A DNA stretch of 64,000 nucleotides from Roseateles sp. (GCA_015657635.1 JACDQM010000187.1:1-64000); one strand, 5' to 3'; positions 30,104-38,310 are shown, numbered from the stretch's first letter. Notes: generated from the sequence alone by a model not told the origin. Numbers and translations: made by a program.

Positions 30104-30975
30104 GCGGCGGAGCTCCGGCTCAGCGCTTCCTGGGTCATCAACAACACTTGGTCTTCTCCGGCCGATGTTTCCATCCAGGCCACTTCTAGATTGGGGAATG
30201 CGGCCTCGAAGAAGGCGCGCTCATTGCCGATTTCCAACACCAGCACGCCGTGCGGTGACAGATGCTGCGGTGCCTCCGCCAGCAGGCGGCGCACGAAGTC
30301 CATGCCATCGGTACCGCCGGCCAGTGCCAGCTGCGGCTCGGCCAGGTATTCCTGCGGCAGCGCAGCCATCGACTGGCTGTTGACATAGGGGGGATTGCAC
30401 AGGATCAGGTCGTAGCGACCTTGTGCTGGCGCCAGGCCATCACCCTGCAGCAGGCGGATGCGCTCGCCCAGGCTGTGCTTGTCCACATTGATCCGCGCCA
30501 CCGCCAGCGCGTCGGCGCTCAGATCGATCGCGTCCACCTGCACCTCGGGCCAGGCCATCGCCGCCAGCACGGCCAGACTGCCGTTGCCGGTGCACAGGTC
30601 CAGCACGCGGTGGGTCTGGTCTGACAGCCAGGCGTCGATGCTGGCATCGGCGATCAGCTCAGCGATGAAGCTGCGCGGCACGATGGCGCGCTCATCGACA
30701 TAGAAGGGCACGCCCTGCAACCAGGCCTCGCGCGTCAGATAGGCGGCCGGCTTGCGTGTGGCGATGCGCTCGCCGACCAGCGTTTCGATTTCGGCCTGCT
30801 GCGCCGGGCTCAGCGCAAGCTCGGCATGCTCGTCCAGGCTGTCCAGCGGCAGCTTCAGCTGCCACAGCACCAGCCAGGCCGCTTCGTCGAAGGCATTGCT
30901 GGTGCCATGCCCAAAAGAAACGTCCGCCTCGTTCAGGCGGGCGGCTTGGTGTTCGATGCAGGCAAAGAGTTTCAT
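30100..30975 (-). CDS. prmB: Ribosomal protein L3 glutamine N5-methyltransferase
   Basis: 291-residue SAM-dependent methyltransferase of the HemK/Prm family. The catalytic NPPY motif is in LILCNPPYVNSQSM about residues 185-198, and the SAM-binding motif is VLDLCTGNGSLAVLA about residues 124-138. The N-terminal helical domain (FGHGTSNAFDEAAWLVLW) distinguishes PrmB, which modifies L3, from PrmC, which modifies release factors; this is inference from family pattern. It overlaps the ABC-F start by four bases, so two ribosome-related genes are coupled. The 285 bases upstream (30976-31260) hold no recognisable gene. Confidence 0.92.
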   Translation of the reverse strand: MKLFACIEHQAARLNEADVSFGHGTSNAFDEAAWLVLWQLKLPLDSLDEHAELALSPAQQAEIETLVGERIATRKPAAYLTREAWLQGVPFYVDERAIVPRSFIAELIADASIDAWLSDQTHRVLDLCTGNGSLAVLAAMAWPEVQVDAIDLSADALAVARINVDKHSLGERIRLLQGDGLAPAQGRYDLILCNPPYVNSQSMAALPQEYLAEPQLALAGGTDGMDFVRRLLAEAPQHLSPHGVLVLEIGNERAFFEAAFPNLEVAWMETSAGEDQVLLMTQEALSRSSAA

Positions 30976-31260
30976 TCAATCAAGGGCTGACAAGGTCATG
31001 GACTAGCTGAGCTTGGCGCCGCTGCAAGAGGTGTCTGTGAATCGCTGTGTTTGTCCAGAACGCAAGGCGCCGTGCCGCTGGGCATGTCGCGCTCTGTTTT
31101 CCGCTTCGGTGGCGGCCCTGGAGCGGCTCGGGCGAGCCGAGCAGGGAGATTCAGCGCGGCAGGGATTGTCGCCCATGCCTGTCTCAGTTCGTGAAATCTC
31201 GCGCTCACCACCTGAAGCGGGGGGGCTTGCTGCGAGCCTCGTAGCAAGCCAGTCATTCAG

Positions 31261-31851
31261 TCACCGATGTTTGCCAGCGTTCCAGCCGCAAGACTCCAGC
31301 AGATCTGCGCCCGCGGCGGCGGCAGGGCCCTCGAGCGGTGTGGCCATCGAGTCGTTCCAGCGATTCAGGAAGCCGAACATGGACACCACAGCCAGCATCT
31401 CAACAATCTCGCCTTCGTCCCAGTGGGCGCGCAGTTCTGCAGCGATTGCGTCATCCACCGCGTTCGGCACGGCCGCTGCCGCTGCCGAAAACTCCAGGGC
31501 CGCTCGCTCGGCCGCACTGAACAAGGGGCTGCTTCGGAACTCCCAAACTGCTTCAACGCGGTCTTTGGACGCGCCGAAACGTTGAGCAGCAAGCGCCGTG
31601 TGCGCCTGGCAGTAGCGACAGCCGTTGATGGCGCTTGTCATCAGGGCCATCAGGCGTTTCAGCTCGCTGCTGACCCGGCCCTCGTTGCTCATCACGGCAC
31701 GGTTCAGTTCGATGAAGGCCTTCGCGATGGCCGGGCGCCGTTGCATGGTCAGCACGCTGTTGGGCGCAAAACCGAGCGTCTGGTTGAAAAAGCTCGCGAG
31801 CTCTTTCACTTCCGGATCGTGATCCAGGCTCAGGGGGGGCAGCAGCGGCAT
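31261..31851 (-). CDS. Carboxymuconolactone decarboxylase (AhpD-like) family protein
   Basis: 196-residue all-helical CMD/AhpD-family protein. The redox pair CxxC is visible in INGCRYCQAHTALAA about residues 76-90, with the following histidine typical of peroxidase-like members. It ends MFGFLNRWNDSMATPLEGP, a pattern common in peroxidase-related members. It lies 80 bases after the FAD oxidoreductase gene on the same strand and is the last gene of the ArsS-type cluster; peroxidase-like proteins are known companions of arsS in other bacteria, so membership is plausible, but the gap is larger than elsewhere in the cluster and no ribosome site is clear. Its substrate is unknown. Confidence 0.82.
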   Translation of the reverse strand: MPLLPPLSLDHDPEVKELASFFNQTLGFAPNSVLTMQRRPAIAKAFIELNRAVMSNEGRVSSELKRLMALMTSAINGCRYCQAHTALAAQRFGASKDRVEAVWEFRSSPLFSAAERAALEFSAAAAAVPNAVDDAIAAELRAHWDEGEIVEMLAVVSMFGFLNRWNDSMATPLEGPAAAAGADLLESCGWNAGKHR

Positions 31852-31931
31852 GTCGTCTGGTTCGTTTGGTTGAGTCCGGCTCCAGCTTCAGAGCGAGGCA
31901 GGCCCGGTGGCTGCCATGGTAACGGCGGCTT

Positions 31932-33077
31932 TCACTGAGATGGCATGCGCTGGCTGAGGCCAGCGCCTGGCCGATAGCGTTGAATGAAGCTGTGATCGAT
32001 GCTGTTCTTCCAGCGCCAGACCCAGGCACCGCGCACCGCGACCGGCCCCCAACTGGCGATGGCATGCCGGTCGCCGGTGCTGATCAGGTAGAGGGCGCGG
32101 CGCTGAGGTGTCCAGTCGCTTGGCGCGCGGCCTTCGCACAGTGCGCGCAGGTTCGCTGCCAGCACCGGACCTGCGCGCACCGCATACACGCCGGACTTCG
32201 GCCGCGGACTGGCGTAGGCGGCAACGTCGCCCGCCGCGCTGATGGCGGGATGCGACAGGCTCCGCAAGTCCGGTCCGACCCGGATGAAGCCATGCTCATC
32301 GGTGCTCAAGCCGCTCAGGCGCGGCCACGCCGGGGCGGCAGCGCCAGTCAGCAGCAGGGTGGCCTGGGCGTCCAGCTGCTCGCCCGACTGCAGCTCGACA
32401 TGCTGTGCGTCAATCCGGGCCACGCGGCTGGTGCCCAGATAGCGGATGCCGCGCTGCTGCATCAACATCAGTGCGCTTCGACGCGCATGGGCAGGCAGGC
32501 CATCCAGAGGCAAGGCCGAACTGCCGATCAGGCTGACACGCAGCTGCGGCCAGCCCTCAAGCCGGGCGCGTTGCTGGAAGGCGAAGGCCAGTTCAACGCC
32601 TGCGGCGCCGGCCCCGATCAGCGCCAGTTCGAAGCGCTCCCGTGCGGCTGCAATGCGCGCCGCCAAGGTTGGCCAGGCAGCCACAAAGCCTTCGATGGGT
32701 CGGATCGGAAGCCCATGTTCTGCGGCGCCGGGCAGACTGTGCAGCGCGGCGACCGGTCCGGTGTCGATCGACAGCCGGTCGAAACAGCCGAGCTCGCCGT
32801 TGGCGCACTGCAGTCGCTTCGCGTCCGCGTCAAGCCCGGTGCACGCTGTTTGCAGCAGTTCGACACCGGCTTGTTTCGCCAGTGCCTCCAGATCGATCGC
32901 GCAGTCGTCCAGCCGGTAATGGCCGGCAATCCAGCCCGGCAGCATGCCGGAGTAGATCTGGCGCCGATAAGGCGTGATCAAGCGGACCTGCCAGCCCGGG
33001 ATCGGCTGGCGGGCCAGCTCGGCCAGCACCTGCACATGCGCGTGGCCACCGCCCAGCAGCAGCAGCTGGGGCTTCAT
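31932..33077 (-). CDS. FAD-dependent pyridine nucleotide oxidoreductase (SelD-associated type)
   Basis: 381-residue flavoprotein with a two-dinucleotide-fold layout. The FAD loop is LLLLGGGHAHVQVLAEL at the N-terminus and the NAD(P)H loop is ALIGAGAAGVELAFAF about residues 152-167; the second FAD contact is ISAAGDVAAY about residues 286-295. The GGGHAHV start and YSGMLPGWIAGHY are hallmarks of the group found fused in front of selenophosphate synthetase SelD in many proteobacteria; here it stands alone. No redox-active CxxxxC pair is seen, so it resembles NDH-2-type reductases. Its start overlaps the DUF3047 stop (ATGA). The electron acceptor is unknown. Confidence 0.85.
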   Translation of the reverse strand: MKPQLLLLGGGHAHVQVLAELARQPIPGWQVRLITPYRRQIYSGMLPGWIAGHYRLDDCAIDLEALAKQAGVELLQTACTGLDADAKRLQCANGELGCFDRLSIDTGPVAALHSLPGAAEHGLPIRPIEGFVAAWPTLAARIAAARERFELALIGAGAAGVELAFAFQQRARLEGWPQLRVSLIGSSALPLDGLPAHARRSALMLMQQRGIRYLGTSRVARIDAQHVELQSGEQLDAQATLLLTGAAAPAWPRLSGLSTDEHGFIRVGPDLRSLSHPAISAAGDVAAYASPRPKSGVYAVRAGPVLAANLRALCEGRAPSDWTPQRRALYLISTGDRHAIASWGPVAVRGAWVWRWKNSIDHSFIQRYRPGAGLSQRMPSQ

Positions 33078-33838
33078 GCGGCAAGCAGGCTGAGGTCGCC
33101 GAACCAGGCCTGCGCCTCGCCCCCGGCGTTGTCGGTGTCAAGACCGAGAGCCAGGCCACTGATGCGCGGCAGGGGCCCGCCAAAAGCCTGTTGCCAGTCC
33201 TGGCGCAGATCGCGCTGCACGCTGCGCCATTGGCCGGCATGGCCGTCGCCGCTGTCCACCACCACCATGCGCACGGTCTCGGCATAGGGATTCCAGCCCG
33301 AGGCACCTGGCACCTGCTGTGGGCCACCCCAGACGTAGCAGATCGAGGCCGTCGGCAAGGGCAGGGGTGACAGCAGCTGGGCGGCCGCGTGCCGCAGCCG
33401 GTTGCCCAGGCTGAGGCGTTCGGTCGGCATGTCGAACAGCACATAGACGCGCGCCGCGTAGTCGTCGCCGGCCTTTTGTTTGAAGTCGGACGCCGGCAAG
33501 GAGCGATCCACCCGCCAAGTCCAGCGCAACAGCGGCGTGCTGCGCGCATCGGCATCCAGTGCCGTGACCCAGGACGATGCAGATGAGCGTGCCATGCCCT
33601 GCAACACATGGCCGACCGGCTGATTGGGCCCGCCGGCAGGGGCCTGCACGATGGCGAACTCGTTGCTGCGCTCCACCTTGGGCAGGGGCTGGTGGCGCCA
33701 CTGGCCCGGTGCGGTGTTGCCCAGCGCTGCATCGGAGAAGCGGGTCGGCTGCCCCGGTTTGTCGGCGCGCTGGGCCAGCGATGGCCCGGCCAGCGCCGCG
33801 GCACCGAGGTTCATCAACAAACGGCGGCGATCAAACAT
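33074..33838 (-). CDS. DUF3047 family exported protein
   Basis: 254-residue protein of unknown function. It begins MFDRRRLLMNLGAAALAGPS, which looks like a twin-arginine-type export signal, so it is probably periplasmic. The core has LLRWTWRVDRSLPASD, GDDYAARVYVLFD and SICYVWGGPQ, the segments that mark DUF3047, and ends in a beta-rich DTDNAGGEAQAWFGDLSL that recalls carbohydrate-binding jelly-rolls; this last point is inference. I chose the start at 33838 (GGAA 8 bases before) instead of an upstream ATG at 33895. It overlaps the glycosyltransferase upstream by 8 bases and the FAD oxidoreductase downstream by 4, so it belongs firmly to the ArsS-type cluster. Confidence 0.82.
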   Translation of the reverse strand: MFDRRRLLMNLGAAALAGPSLAQRADKPGQPTRFSDAALGNTAPGQWRHQPLPKVERSNEFAIVQAPAGGPNQPVGHVLQGMARSSASSWVTALDADARSTPLLRWTWRVDRSLPASDFKQKAGDDYAARVYVLFDMPTERLSLGNRLRHAAAQLLSPLPLPTASICYVWGGPQQVPGASGWNPYAETVRMVVVDSGDGHAGQWRSVQRDLRQDWQQAFGGPLPRISGLALGLDTDNAGGEAQAWFGDLSLLAA

Positions 33839-34478
33839 GGGCGGTTTCCTTGCAGAAGTGGCGCAGTCTGGGCAGGTCCTCTGGCAGATCCACATCCCAC
33901 AGCGTCTCCAATTCCAACAGGCTCAGGCCCTGTGCTGCCGCGCGTGCACGGCTGTCCTGCATCACCTCGGGCGTGCTCCAGCGCATCTGTTCGAACAAGG
34001 CGGGCTGGGCTTGCCTTAGGCCGATCAGCACATAGCCGCCATCCTCGGCCGGATGGAACACCGCATCCCTGCCGCTCAGCAAGGCCTGTGCCGCAGCGCG
34101 CAGATGTGCGGGCTGCAGGGCCGGGCAGTCGGTGCCGATCAGCAAGGTCGGGCCGCTGACGCAGTGGCGCTGAAAGGCGCTGAGCATGCGTGTCCCCAGG
34201 TCGCCGGCGGGCTGATCCACGCAAACCAGGCCAGGATATGCCTGGGCCAGGGCGCGAAAGAAGCGCTGCCGGTGGTCCGGTGCGCACCAAAGCGTCACGG
34301 CACCAAGCCCGGCGGCGCGTGCGGTCTGTACGGCGCGGCAGGTGAACTGGCGTTGCAGCCGTGCGGCACCGGCCGCGCCCAGGGCGGGAATCAGCCGCGT
34401 CTTGGCCAGTCCGGCGATCGGCGCCTTGGCGAGGATGGCCAGCTGCACCCGACCCAGTGCGTCGGCATCAACTGTCAT
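33831..34478 (-). CDS. TIGR04282-type arsenosugar biosynthesis glycosyltransferase
   Basis: 215-residue DUF2064-family protein with a nucleotide-sugar-transferase (GT-A-like) fold. Visible are the N-terminal nucleotide-binding strand LAILAKAPIAGLAKTRL, the metal/nucleotide block LLIGTDCPALQPAHL about residues 102-116 and VFHPAEDGGYVLIGL. The family is named for its regular company with arsenosugar genes; the actual reaction is unproven. The start at 34478 overlaps the end of the other glycosyltransferase by 11 bases; an ATG at 34496 further upstream is possible. The two transferases are always adjacent in such clusters and probably act on the same glycoside. Confidence 0.87.
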   Translation of the reverse strand: MTVDADALGRVQLAILAKAPIAGLAKTRLIPALGAAGAARLQRQFTCRAVQTARAAGLGAVTLWCAPDHRQRFFRALAQAYPGLVCVDQPAGDLGTRMLSAFQRHCVSGPTLLIGTDCPALQPAHLRAAAQALLSGRDAVFHPAEDGGYVLIGLRQAQPALFEQMRWSTPEVMQDSRARAAAQGLSLLELETLWDVDLPEDLPRLRHFCKETAHV

Positions 34479-35172
34479 TGCGGGGACGGTAGCCATAGTG
34501 GATCGCGAGTTGGGCGGGGTCGGCCCCGAAGAAGTAGGCCGCACGCAGGCGCCACATCAGCAGGATGGTGCGCCACACGCCATGCTTCTCCCAGCGGCGC
34601 GCCGAGGTCTCCACGGTGGCGCGCAGGCACAGCGGCCTGCTCCAGCGCTTGAGCTGCTTGCACAGTGCGATGTCCTCCATCAGCGGCAGATCGGGGAAGC
34701 CACCCACGCGCTCGAACAGCTCGCGGCCCATGAAGATCGCCTGATCGCCGGTGGCAATGCCGCTGAGGCGGGAACGCAGGTTCATCATCCGCGCCACCAG
34801 GCGCAGCAGCGGGCGCGGGCTGGCGATGCGGACATCGAAGCGGCCCCAGGACAGAGGCTCGCTGCAGGCCTCCAGCACCTGCTGATCGGCCAGATCCGGC
34901 AGCACCGTGTCCGCATGCAGGAACAGCAGCGGTCCGGCCCTCGGGCAGGCCGCGGCGCCTGCATTCATCTGCGCGGCGCGGCCGCGCGGCGCCTGCAAAG
35001 CCAGGTCGGCGTGCTTGCGGGCGATGTCCAGCGTGGCATCGCTGCTGCCGCCATCCACCACCACCAGCAGCGCACCACGGCGCCGAAACGCCTGCAGCGC
35101 CTGCAGGCGGTCTGCCAGCTCCGCGGCTTCGTTGAGCACGGGGACGATGATGCAAAGTCGGCGCTTGGGCAT
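34468..35172 (-). CDS. TIGR04283-type arsenosugar biosynthesis glycosyltransferase (GT2)
   Basis: 234-residue family 2 glycosyltransferase. It shows CIIVPVLNEAAELADRL at the N-terminus, VVVDGGSSDATLDIA about residues 38-52, the metal-binding equivalent of DxD as FLHADTVLP about residues 84-92, and GGFPDLPLMEDIALC, the acceptor-site ED block. It is cytoplasmic with no membrane anchor. It lies 19 bases after the TVP38-reductase gene and overlaps the second transferase gene. In arsenosugar-type clusters this protein is thought to elaborate the ribose-linked product; donor and acceptor cannot be read from the sequence. Confidence 0.9.
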   Translation of the reverse strand: MPKRRLCIIVPVLNEAAELADRLQALQAFRRRGALLVVVDGGSSDATLDIARKHADLALQAPRGRAAQMNAGAAACPRAGPLLFLHADTVLPDLADQQVLEACSEPLSWGRFDVRIASPRPLLRLVARMMNLRSRLSGIATGDQAIFMGRELFERVGGFPDLPLMEDIALCKQLKRWSRPLCLRATVETSARRWEKHGVWRTILLMWRLRAAYFFGADPAQLAIHYGYRPRNDS

Positions 35173-35191
35173 GCCGTGTCCGGGCCGGCTC

Positions 35192-37336
35192 TCAGCCGAG
35201 GCGCCAGCGATGAAAGCGCGCCACCCAGCGCAGCAGACCTTGCGGCGCGTGGGCGCGCTTCCAGTTGCCGGCCACGAACTTGTTGGCCTCGGCCAGTGTC
35301 GGGTAGGTGTGGATGGTGCCGAGGATCTTGTTCAGGCCGATGCCGTGCTTCATCGCCAGCACATACTCGGCCAGCAGATCGGCAGCATGCTCGCCCACGA
35401 TGGTGACGCCGAGAATGCGGTCCTTGCCCGGCACCGTCAGCACCTTGATGAAACCATGCGCCTCGCTGTCGGCGATCGCACGGTCCAGGTCATCCAGTCC
35501 GTAGTGGCTCAGCTCGTAGGGAATGCCGCGCTCCCGGGCTTCCAGCTCGTTCAAGCCAACGCGAGCGACCTCGGGCTCGACAAAGGTCGCCCAGGGGATC
35601 ACCGTGTAGTCGGCCCGGAATTTCTTGAACGGATCAAAAAGAGCGTTGACCGCCGCATACCAGGCCTGGTGCGCCGCGGTGTGGGTGAACTGGTAGGGAC
35701 CGGCCACGTCGCCGGCTGCATAGATGTTCGGGTAGTTGGTCTGCAGATAGCCATTGACCTCGATCGTGCGGCCGGTCGTGACGCCGAGCTCCTCCAGGCC
35801 GTAGCCCTTCAGATTGGCGCTCCGACCGACGGCGGCCAGCAGCTCGTCGAAGGGAATGCGCAGCGATTCGCCCTGGTGCTCGGCGATCAGGAACTTTTCT
35901 TCGCCGACGCACTCGATGCGCGTGGCCTTGTGCCCGGTCAGCACGTTCACGCCTTCGGCCGCGAAGCGCTGCGCGACCAGCGCGGACACATCCTCGTCCT
36001 CGCGCATCAGCAGGCGTGGCGCCATCTCGACCTGCGTCACCTGGGAGCCCAGGCGTGCAAAGGTCTGCGCCAGCTCGCAGCCGATCGGCCCGCCGCCCAG
36101 CACCAGCAGCCGGCGTGGCAGGCTGCGCAGCTGCCAGACGGTGTCCGAACTGAGCACCTGCACCTGTTCGATGCCGGGAATCGGCGGAATGAAGGGCCGG
36201 GCACCGGCGGCGATCACGATGGCGCGGCTGCTGAGCCGCTCCACACGGCCGTCATGGTGGCTGATCTCGACTTCCCAGGGGGAGACGAGGCGTGCCGCGC
36301 CCTGGGCCACCTCGACGCCCAAACCGGTGTAGCGCTCGACCGAGTCATGCGGCTCGATGGCCTTGATGACGGACTGCACCCGCTGCATCACCTCGGCGAA
36401 ATCGAAATCAACACTGGCTGAGCGCATGCCGAACTCGCGGGCGCGGCGGGCGTGCGACAGAAATTTGGCCGATCGGATCAAGGCCTTGGACGGCACGCAG
36501 CCGGTGTTCAGGCAGTCGCCGCCCAAGGCATGCTTTTCAACCAGCGTCACCTTGGCCTTGATGGCTGCGGCGATATAGGCCGTGACCAGGCCGGCTGAGC
36601 CGCCGCCGATGACGATCAGATTGCGATCGAAGCGTCGCGGCCTTGTCCAGCGCGCATAGACCTTGCGTGCGTTCAGCCGATGGATCAGTTGCCGGGCCAG
36701 CAAGGGAAACAGGCCGAGCAGAACCAGCGAACCCAGGATGGCCGGCGAGACGATGCCTGGCAGCGAGTCGATCGCGGCCAGCCTGGTGCCGGCGTTCACA
36801 TAGACCAGCGTGGCCGCCAGCATGCCCAGCTGGCTGACCCAGTAAAAAGTCCAGGTCCGGATCGAGGTCAGCCCCATGCCCAGATTGATCAGGAAGAAGG
36901 GCAGCACCGGCACCAGTCGGAGCGTGAACAGGTAGAAGCCACCGTCACGTGCCATGCCCTCGTTGAGGGCTTGCATGCGCGTGCCAAAGCGTGCGCTGAC
37001 CCAGTCGCGAAACAGCCAGCGCGAGCTCAGGAAGGCCAGCGTGGCCCCGATGCTGGAGGCGAAGGAGACGATCAGACTGCCCCAGCCGAGGCCGAAGATG
37101 GCGCCGGCCGCCAAGGTCATGACGGCAGCGCCGGGCAGCGACAAGGCGGTGACGGCGATATAGGCCAGCAGAAACAGCAGTGCGGCGTTGATCGGCTGCG
37201 CCTGACGCCAGGCCTCCAGTTCGGCCTGGCGCGCCTTGATGCCGGCCAGGCTCAGGGTCTGGCCCAGGTCGAACTGGTAAAACAGCAGCAGTGCGGCCGA
37301 CACCAGGAGCAGCAGCACCCACCAGCGCGAGCGCAT
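35192..37336 (-). CDS. TVP38/TMEM64 membrane domain fused to a class I disulfide reductase (mercuric reductase-like)
   Basis: 714-residue fusion. Residues 1-230 form a TVP38/TMEM64 (DedA-like) membrane domain with about six hydrophobic segments and the marks SLPGAAVMTLAAGAIFGLGW and RLVPVLPFFLINLGMG. From about 240 a flavoprotein disulfide reductase follows: FAD loop NLIVIGGGSAGLVTAYIAAA, redox pair CxxxxC in GGDCLNTGCVPSKAL, NAD(P)H loop LLVLGGGPIGCELAQTFA, and the catalytic HTYPTLAEANK near the C-terminus. It lacks the HMA domain and the C-terminal cysteine pair of true mercuric reductase MerA, so mercury reduction is unlikely. It starts 5 bases after arsS. Inferred role: membrane-bound redox step on the cluster's substrate, perhaps a thiol-bound metalloid. 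Confidence 0.9.
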   Translation of the reverse strand: MRSRWWVLLLLVSAALLLFYQFDLGQTLSLAGIKARQAELEAWRQAQPINAALLFLLAYIAVTALSLPGAAVMTLAAGAIFGLGWGSLIVSFASSIGATLAFLSSRWLFRDWVSARFGTRMQALNEGMARDGGFYLFTLRLVPVLPFFLINLGMGLTSIRTWTFYWVSQLGMLAATLVYVNAGTRLAAIDSLPGIVSPAILGSLVLLGLFPLLARQLIHRLNARKVYARWTRPRRFDRNLIVIGGGSAGLVTAYIAAAIKAKVTLVEKHALGGDCLNTGCVPSKALIRSAKFLSHARRAREFGMRSASVDFDFAEVMQRVQSVIKAIEPHDSVERYTGLGVEVAQGAARLVSPWEVEISHHDGRVERLSSRAIVIAAGARPFIPPIPGIEQVQVLSSDTVWQLRSLPRRLLVLGGGPIGCELAQTFARLGSQVTQVEMAPRLLMREDEDVSALVAQRFAAEGVNVLTGHKATRIECVGEEKFLIAEHQGESLRIPFDELLAAVGRSANLKGYGLEELGVTTGRTIEVNGYLQTNYPNIYAAGDVAGPYQFTHTAAHQAWYAAVNALFDPFKKFRADYTVIPWATFVEPEVARVGLNELEARERGIPYELSHYGLDDLDRAIADSEAHGFIKVLTVPGKDRILGVTIVGEHAADLLAEYVLAMKHGIGLNKILGTIHTYPTLAEANKFVAGNWKRAHAPQGLLRWVARFHRWRLG

Positions 37337-37341
37337 GGCGA

Positions 37342-38310
37342 TCAGGCCGCCAGCGCGCCGCCGCAGCTGGAGCCCTGGCCGGCAGTGCAGCCAAAACAGT
37401 GGTCGGCGACGCGAATCGCCTGACCTTCCAGCTGCGCGGCCATGAGGCTGCTCAGATGGGTGCGTGTCTTGCCACCGACGCCGAGCGGCAAGCCCAGTTG
37501 CTGGTTGAAGTCGCAGTCGTACACATAGCCCTGCCAGTCGACGCTGATCAGGCTGCGGCACATCACCTGGTCCAGATTGGCCTCGCGGTGCGCGCTGCGC
37601 AGGAGCTGCATATAGCTGTTGAACTGGCCCTTGGACACCAGCGTGGAGCCGAAGCGCTGGATGGGCATGTTCGCCAGCGTGAAGAGCTGGTTGAAGCGGA
37701 CGCCGAAATGGCTCAGCAGATGCTTTTTGTAGTCGGCCTGCAGTGCCTCTTGCGGCGGCGGCAGGCTCGGACCCTGCGGGTTGAAGACCAGGTTCAGCAG
37801 CAGACCGCTGCCCTCTTTGGCATAGCCCAGCGCGTTCAGGCGCTGCAGGCCGCGGATGCTGGCATCGAACACGCCTTTGCCGCGCTGGCGGTCCACATTG
37901 TCTTCAAGGTAGCAAGGCATCGAGGCCACCACCTCGACCTGATGCGCGGCCAGGAATTCGGCCAGATCGTCCTGGCCCGGCTCTTCGAGGATGGTCAGGT
38001 TGCAGCGGTCGATCACCCGCACGCCGCGGCTGCGCGCTGCCAGCACCAGGTCCCGGAAGTGCGGGTTCAGCTCGGGCGCGCCGCCGGTGAGATCCAGGCA
38101 ACGCACATCCGGGCTTGCATCGATGAAAGCGATCACAGCCCGGATGGTGTCGGCCGACATTTCCTCGGTCCGGTTCGGCCCTGCGCCCACATGGCAGTGC
38201 AGGCAGGACTGGTTGCAGCGATAGCCGAGATTGACCTGCAGGGTGTCCACGACCCGGCGCGACAGAGGCGGGAAATCGCTGTTGACCAGCAAAGGCAAGG
38301 TGGCGTGCAT
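37342..38310 (-). CDS. arsS: Radical SAM enzyme, arsenosugar biosynthesis ArsS family
   Basis: 322-residue radical SAM enzyme. The [4Fe-4S] motif CxxxCxxC is in GYRCNQSCLHCHVGAGPNR about residues 31-49, followed by LDLTGGAPELNPHF. The C-terminal DUF3641-type region ends with DHCFGCTAGQGSSCGGALA, carrying four more cysteines. In cyanobacteria ArsS attaches the 5'-deoxyadenosyl group of SAM to dimethylarsinous acid, the first step to arsenosugars; that this enzyme uses arsenic is inferred from family only. Some relatives are selenoproteins; here all positions are cysteine and the stop is a normal TGA 5 bases before the next start. I chose ATG at 38310 with AAGGAAAG before it. It is the first gene of the cluster, 101 bases behind dapE. 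Confidence 0.9.
   Translation of the reverse strand: MHATLPLLVNSDFPPLSRRVVDTLQVNLGYRCNQSCLHCHVGAGPNRTEEMSADTIRAVIAFIDASPDVRCLDLTGGAPELNPHFRDLVLAARSRGVRVIDRCNLTILEEPGQDDLAEFLAAHQVEVVASMPCYLEDNVDRQRGKGVFDASIRGLQRLNALGYAKEGSGLLLNLVFNPQGPSLPPPQEALQADYKKHLLSHFGVRFNQLFTLANMPIQRFGSTLVSKGQFNSYMQLLRSAHREANLDQVMCRSLISVDWQGYVYDCDFNQQLGLPLGVGGKTRTHLSSLMAAQLEGQAIRVADHCFGCTAGQGSSCGGALAA

Noticed and set aside
31124-31139. Inverted repeat CGGCTCG-GG-CGAGCCG as a terminator
   Set aside because: The loop would be only two bases and no T run follows on either strand.
31013-31585. Open frame on the + strand across the gap after prmB
   Set aside because: Its second half is the reverse of the CMD-family gene and the first half has no start signal or recognisable motif.
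35192-37336. Mercuric reductase (merA) as part of a mercury resistance locus
   Set aside because: No HMA domain, no C-terminal cysteine pair, no merR/merT/merP; the enzyme is fused to a TVP38 membrane domain.
31261-38310. ArsS-type cluster as a recent horizontal acquisition
   Set aside because: Base use looks like that of the neighbours, and there are no mobility genes, flanking repeats or tRNA; it sits cleanly behind dapE. A composition analysis would be needed to say more.
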